Source: Hydractinia symbiolongicarpus (Eukaryota > Cnidaria > Hydrozoa > Anthoathecata > Hydractiniidae). Taken from it: a stretch of 64,000 bases of DNA. Under the pieces are notes generated by a model. It worked only from the letters and a program-made list of their open reading frames with translations, had not been told where the DNA came from and ran no database searches. The position numbers were made by a program, and so were the translations under genes. The stretch is from assembly GCF_029227915.1 (NCBI RefSeq), contig NC_079884.1, forward strand, positions 23,870,001 through 23,934,000. The letters run 5' to 3'. Below, piece by piece: positions 60,441 through 64,000 of this stretch (the stretch's first letter is position 1; the number at the start of each line of letters is the position of its first letter).

Positions 60441-62174
60441 ACACCCTTTTTCACATTTCGTTTAAGGTGCTTAAAATCGAGGGGAAAATAAAAGTTGGCT
60501 ATGGCGAAAACAAAAATTGTGAGAGTTTAGGTGTAAAACTAACATTAACCTACGGAGAAAGCGCTCACTAAATCACGTTTTTGAATTTTTCTGTGTTATA
60601 TTCCATAAAGTAGTCTTCTAGATCAGGTAAAAATACCGTCATTAGAGACTGCACGTTCATGTATAAACGGCATTCTAACAGCACGGCAATTCCTAAGCAG
60701 TATATCCTGAGGTATACTGAGGCCAGGCGGCTAATAGACCTTTCCCGAATTTCCTAATTATGTCAAACTCAATTAAAGAGGTCGATACTCCTTAGAAAAA
60801 GGTAAAACAAAATTATTTCTGTTCCTTGGTCAAACCCTTCGTATAGCCGAGCTTACTAAGAGTAGCCTCGTTTTTAAAAGAATTATTTTCTTCAAATTCG
60901 ACCAGAATATTGCTCTACAAACTTCAGTTTTGTCATGATAATTTGATATTCTATCTGAATATCCTTATTTAAAGAGCATAGAACCATTATAAAATTTTGG
61001 ATGACGTATAATTATTATAATTTATAAAATTCGAGAAAAGTGTATTTCAACGTTTTCCACAAAAATATACAGCTGCGCCAATTTATATATATATTGTTCC
61101 GTTGGAACTTAAATGCATATAATTTACATGCAGAGGACTTATAATTCTAGGTTATGTCGTAAGATACTTTGCTTAAAATATGCTTATGGTTAACGACATG
61201 AGCACTTTCCTTTTCTTTGAAATGAATTATTCCGGCATGTTGGAAAATGCGACAAACACATTTTAAACGTTATTATCCTTTAAATTTGCCGGAGCAGAAC
61301 CTTTTGACAAGTTGATTTTACCCTTATTTCAAAAATTGCCGTGGTATATAATTTTGCATTTACTTGTAAAGACGTCAAATAAAAACTCAATATGAGCATA
61401 TGTTAGAGATTGGTCTTGACATAACCGATTACGAACATAAATAAATGCCGTGCAAGCATAAATAAAGACTTCCCTTTCTGAATAAAACTTGTTTTTCAAT
61501 TTCGCGAAAAAGCCATTTTTAACTAAGGATTTTCAAGTGGAAAACGATTAAAGATAAATGTACAAAAGCTTTCGAGCAAAAAAACCCTCTAAAGATGATT
61601 TATTACTGCGAATTACTAAAAATAAATTACAGTTTTAGCTTCAGGCTGACTTTTTTCCTACGAGAATTAATTGCGTGAACCAGTCAATAGTAATTTATTT
61701 TTGACACAAGCTGGTATGAATTCAATTACGTAAAATTCGCAAAAAAATTTGCATAACGTACAGTGGGATAAATATATTACACCGCTATAGTGTGTTCCCC
61801 TTGATATGGTCAGTAAAAATGTCAAGACAAAAGTTGTCTTCACAAGAATATAGAAATTGAGGTCACTTCTGCTATATTAAAAAAACCCAACTTCGTTCGT
61901 GTGCTAAAACCTAAAATTAATCAGTCACCCACATATTCCTGTCAATATAAACTTCATTAAATTTTAAATTAATATATTTGCACATAAGAATTTAAAAAAC
62001 ACGCAATCAAGTTGATTGTGAATACACACATACGTTTTGGAGAATAAACAGTCTGCGAAGACATTTCAAAAATACACTATACATTCTTATCACGTCATAA
62101 AAACACGTCTCCTATTCCTAGAATGAGTCTGCTTAGCATAAACTAGAGAGTTGAAATTCAGTCGAAGCATGTAT

Positions 62175-63495
62175 TCATTTTCCACCTCCGAAACCACCAA
62201 AGCCCATCAATGCTGCAACATCGTTATCTTCGTATTCTTTTAAAGATTCTTCATGTTTTCTTTTACGATCAGCTTTAGCATTTCGTCGTCGTTGTTTAAT
62301 TCTCTCGTCCTAACAAAAGTAGCGGGAAGAATTAAAATCCAGGACTATACAGGTTGTTTAAAAAATCTTGGCAAAAAATTACTAGTTTCTAATCCCACAG
62401 AAACACTGTGAAAGAAACCTACGCGAAAAATTTAACATTTTTTTGCCAGGCAGCCAGCCAGGCAGCCAGCAAACAAACTGACTGAATTCCGAGTTTAGGT
62501 GTTAAACACACATTTTTTATAATCCACCCAGCTTTTAACCTACTGGTTGAGTTGCTTAAAAATTTCCTCTAAATACACCTTTTCCGAATTAGTTTTCTTT
62601 GATGAACCATTGTTATTTTTCTTCTCATAAATGTGATTATGAAATCTTCAGATTCACATGTTAAGACAGGCTTTTTAATTTTGTGCTAATAGACCTCTAC
62701 TTAAAACCGAGGCTTATTATTAGTACAGGTCAAAAATTAAGAAGACTTTGACCGTAACATTAATAGCAACAAAACAGCATGTTCACATTTTAGATTAAAT
62801 TTATATACACACAAATTCAATGATGCTAAAAATCCATAATTATAAAAAAAACATTTAATTCGGGAAATGTGTATTGTTAAAAAAAAAGTTACTTCACAGT
62901 TGCTTAGCATAAAATCTGTAGTTTTGAAGATTGCCGTAAAAGTTCCTGTTAATAAAAGATATGCGTATATACCAAGAAAAAAAGTGAAACAAACCTCATC
63001 CTCCAGTTCTTTTATTCTAGCATCAAAATCGTAATCTTTCTTTTTTTCTTCTTCTTCCTTTTTCTTTTTATTTAATGCAAATCTATTTTTAACTTGGTCC
63101 AGAGTAGACCTTTCTACTTTCATCGACATTCCCATATTACGCTGATGTTTTTTACCATTGATGTGGTCAAGAAAGTTTATTGAGTCTTTAACAACACAGT
63201 CACACACATTACAGTAATATCCACCTTGCTCTTGCAATGGCGTAGTTTTTGTTATCACTTGCGATTTACCAAGTCTGGAAGATAAATCAACTTGATAGTC
63301 TCTAGCTTTTAGTTTCTCTCTTTTTACAACTTCTTCATCATCTTTTGAAATATAATCATCATTTAACAATGCCAAATCCTCCTCTAATCGCTTTTTCGCT
63401 TTCTCTTCATACTCACTTGCATCCCAAGTTCTTCGAAAATGGTCCCCAACTGCTTTTGTTTCATCAGTATTAGATTTTTTGCTGCTACTAGCCAT
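62175..63495 (-). CDS. ZMAT2: Zinc finger matrin-type protein 2 (spliceosomal)
   Basis: Exons in coding order: 63495-62995 and 62309-62175 (TGA), 211 residues (human 199). ZMAT2, the orthologue of yeast Snu23, is a component of the U4/U6.U5 tri-snRNP and pre-B spliceosome in the nucleus. The N-terminal part has [20 protein letters not shown] and [14 protein letters not shown]. The matrin-type C2H2 finger, [20 protein letters not shown] followed by NGKKHQ, uses C95, C98, H111 and H117. [19 protein letters not shown] follows, then a charged coiled-coil ([14 protein letters not shown]) and a C-terminal MGFGGFGG motif. It is strongly conserved and appears intact. Translation past 62995 into the intron gives a false C-terminus. 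An acceptor-like TTTATTTGTAG lies about 38 nt upstream of the ATG. Confidence 0.97.
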
Positions 63496-64000
63496 ATTTT
63501 ATATGCACCGGAAAGCACTACAAAACACTACAAATAAAAAAATCTTAACACATGATAATATGAGGGTGGCCAGCAAAATTTTTAAATGAAATTCCAGGAG
63601 TTTTCCAGGAATTGGGAACATATTTAGGCATTTTTCCAGGTCAAAATCAAATTTTTCCAGGACATTTTTGCTCTCAAAAAACATTTTTACATTAGAACTG
63701 ATAATGATAACACATTTCTATGTAAAATATAACTGTCAAAACTAAGTCAAACAAATGAAAAAAATTGATGGGACAAACAAAAATATGAACCAATGTTGAA
63801 TGTTATGTTTTTAGCAGCAACGATAAAAATTGTTTAACTGTCACCAACTTAAACGAAGCATGGAACTTATTTAAATATGATATAAATTTTAATATAAATT
63901 TTAAAAAGTTTTTGAAACAAAGTGAGTTCTAGGTCTATTACCTTAGTTTGAATTCTAAACTCAAATTTTTTCTAATTCCCATTTTTGCTAATTTTCTGTT
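63496..64000. other. Upstream region of ZMAT2
   Basis: This is the likely 5'UTR and promoter region of ZMAT2. No TATA box or other element can be assigned with confidence. The transposon-like block at 63562-63680 occupies its near part. Confidence 0.4.
63562..63680 (+). mobile_element. Transposon end remnant with TTTTCCAGGA repeats
   Basis: GAGGGTGGCCAGCAAAATTT is followed by five TTCCAGG words (ATTCCAGGAG, TTTTCCAGGAATTG, TTTTTCCAGGTC, TTTTTCCAGGAC). The GGGTGGCCA start resembles the terminus at 60175. No transposase. Confidence 0.4.

Larger units (their letters stand above)
56758..62174. other. Stretch between paralog C and ZMAT2
   Basis: The region holds one weak small ORF, a pogo-type terminus, a LINE tail and another transposon end (each listed). 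A G-rich run GGGGTTTGGGGAGGGGGG lies at 57350-57367 upstream of paralog C. Nothing else coding is seen. Confidence 0.5.

Noticed and set aside
60332-60571. 79-codon plus-strand ORF
   Set aside because: It overlaps a transposon-terminus repeat and shows no known domain.
62737-62994. Long C-terminus of ZMAT2 read straight through
   Set aside because: The frame after 62995 is intron; the spliced exon 62309-62175 supplies the expected conserved C-terminus.
1-64000. tRNA, rRNA and other structured RNA genes
   Set aside because: I looked for B-box-like GGTTCGAATCC words and cloverleaf-size hairpins and found none that were convincing.

Overview
The window is AT-rich metazoan DNA. Its genes carry short coding exons, GT-AG introns of about 0.1 to 2 kb, and many degenerate repeats. 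The gene set (T-box factor, Cys-loop channels, choline transporters, a PLEKHG5-type RhoGEF, ZMAT2) is animal. The base composition and the remnants (a P2X7-type cysteine-rich domain, a RecQ-like helicase stub, a LINE tail, palindromic MITEs) make me favour a cnidarian, probably a hydrozoan. That placement is inference; no sequence here proves the species. All gene models come from reading splice sites and reading frame by eye.

Layout. 14-1426 (+) is the 3' part of a T-box gene. After a gene-free stretch come two tandem anion-type Cys-loop receptor genes (+), 6490-15194 and 18920-23101, with the same exon pattern. Three paralogous high-affinity choline transporter genes (SLC5A7/CHT-like) lie on the minus strand at 24165-26854, 42240-46217 and 53379-56757, each with six coding exons at the same positions and phases. 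Between the first and second, on the plus strand, sits a 12-exon PLEKHG5-like RhoGEF (32875-39274) whose last exon encodes a hydrophobic C-terminal tail. ZMAT2 (minus, 62175-63495) lies near the right edge.

Repeats and remnants. The intron at 10560-12597 of the first channel gene contains two arrays of a 30-bp unit in inverted orientation, resembling a foldback transposon. An intron of the second channel holds a 10-bp TTTTAAAAAG array. Several palindromic MITE-like elements, a dispersed repeat family concentrated around choline transporters B and C, and decayed coding remnants are described below.

Function. Two local gene families, ligand-gated chloride-type channels and choline transporters, have expanded by tandem duplication next to each other. 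Both classes act at neuron-like membranes in other animals, but nothing in the sequence shows they are co-regulated. Most start codons lie 0-11 nt after an acceptor-like AG, which suggests either 5'UTR introns or spliced-leader trans-splicing.
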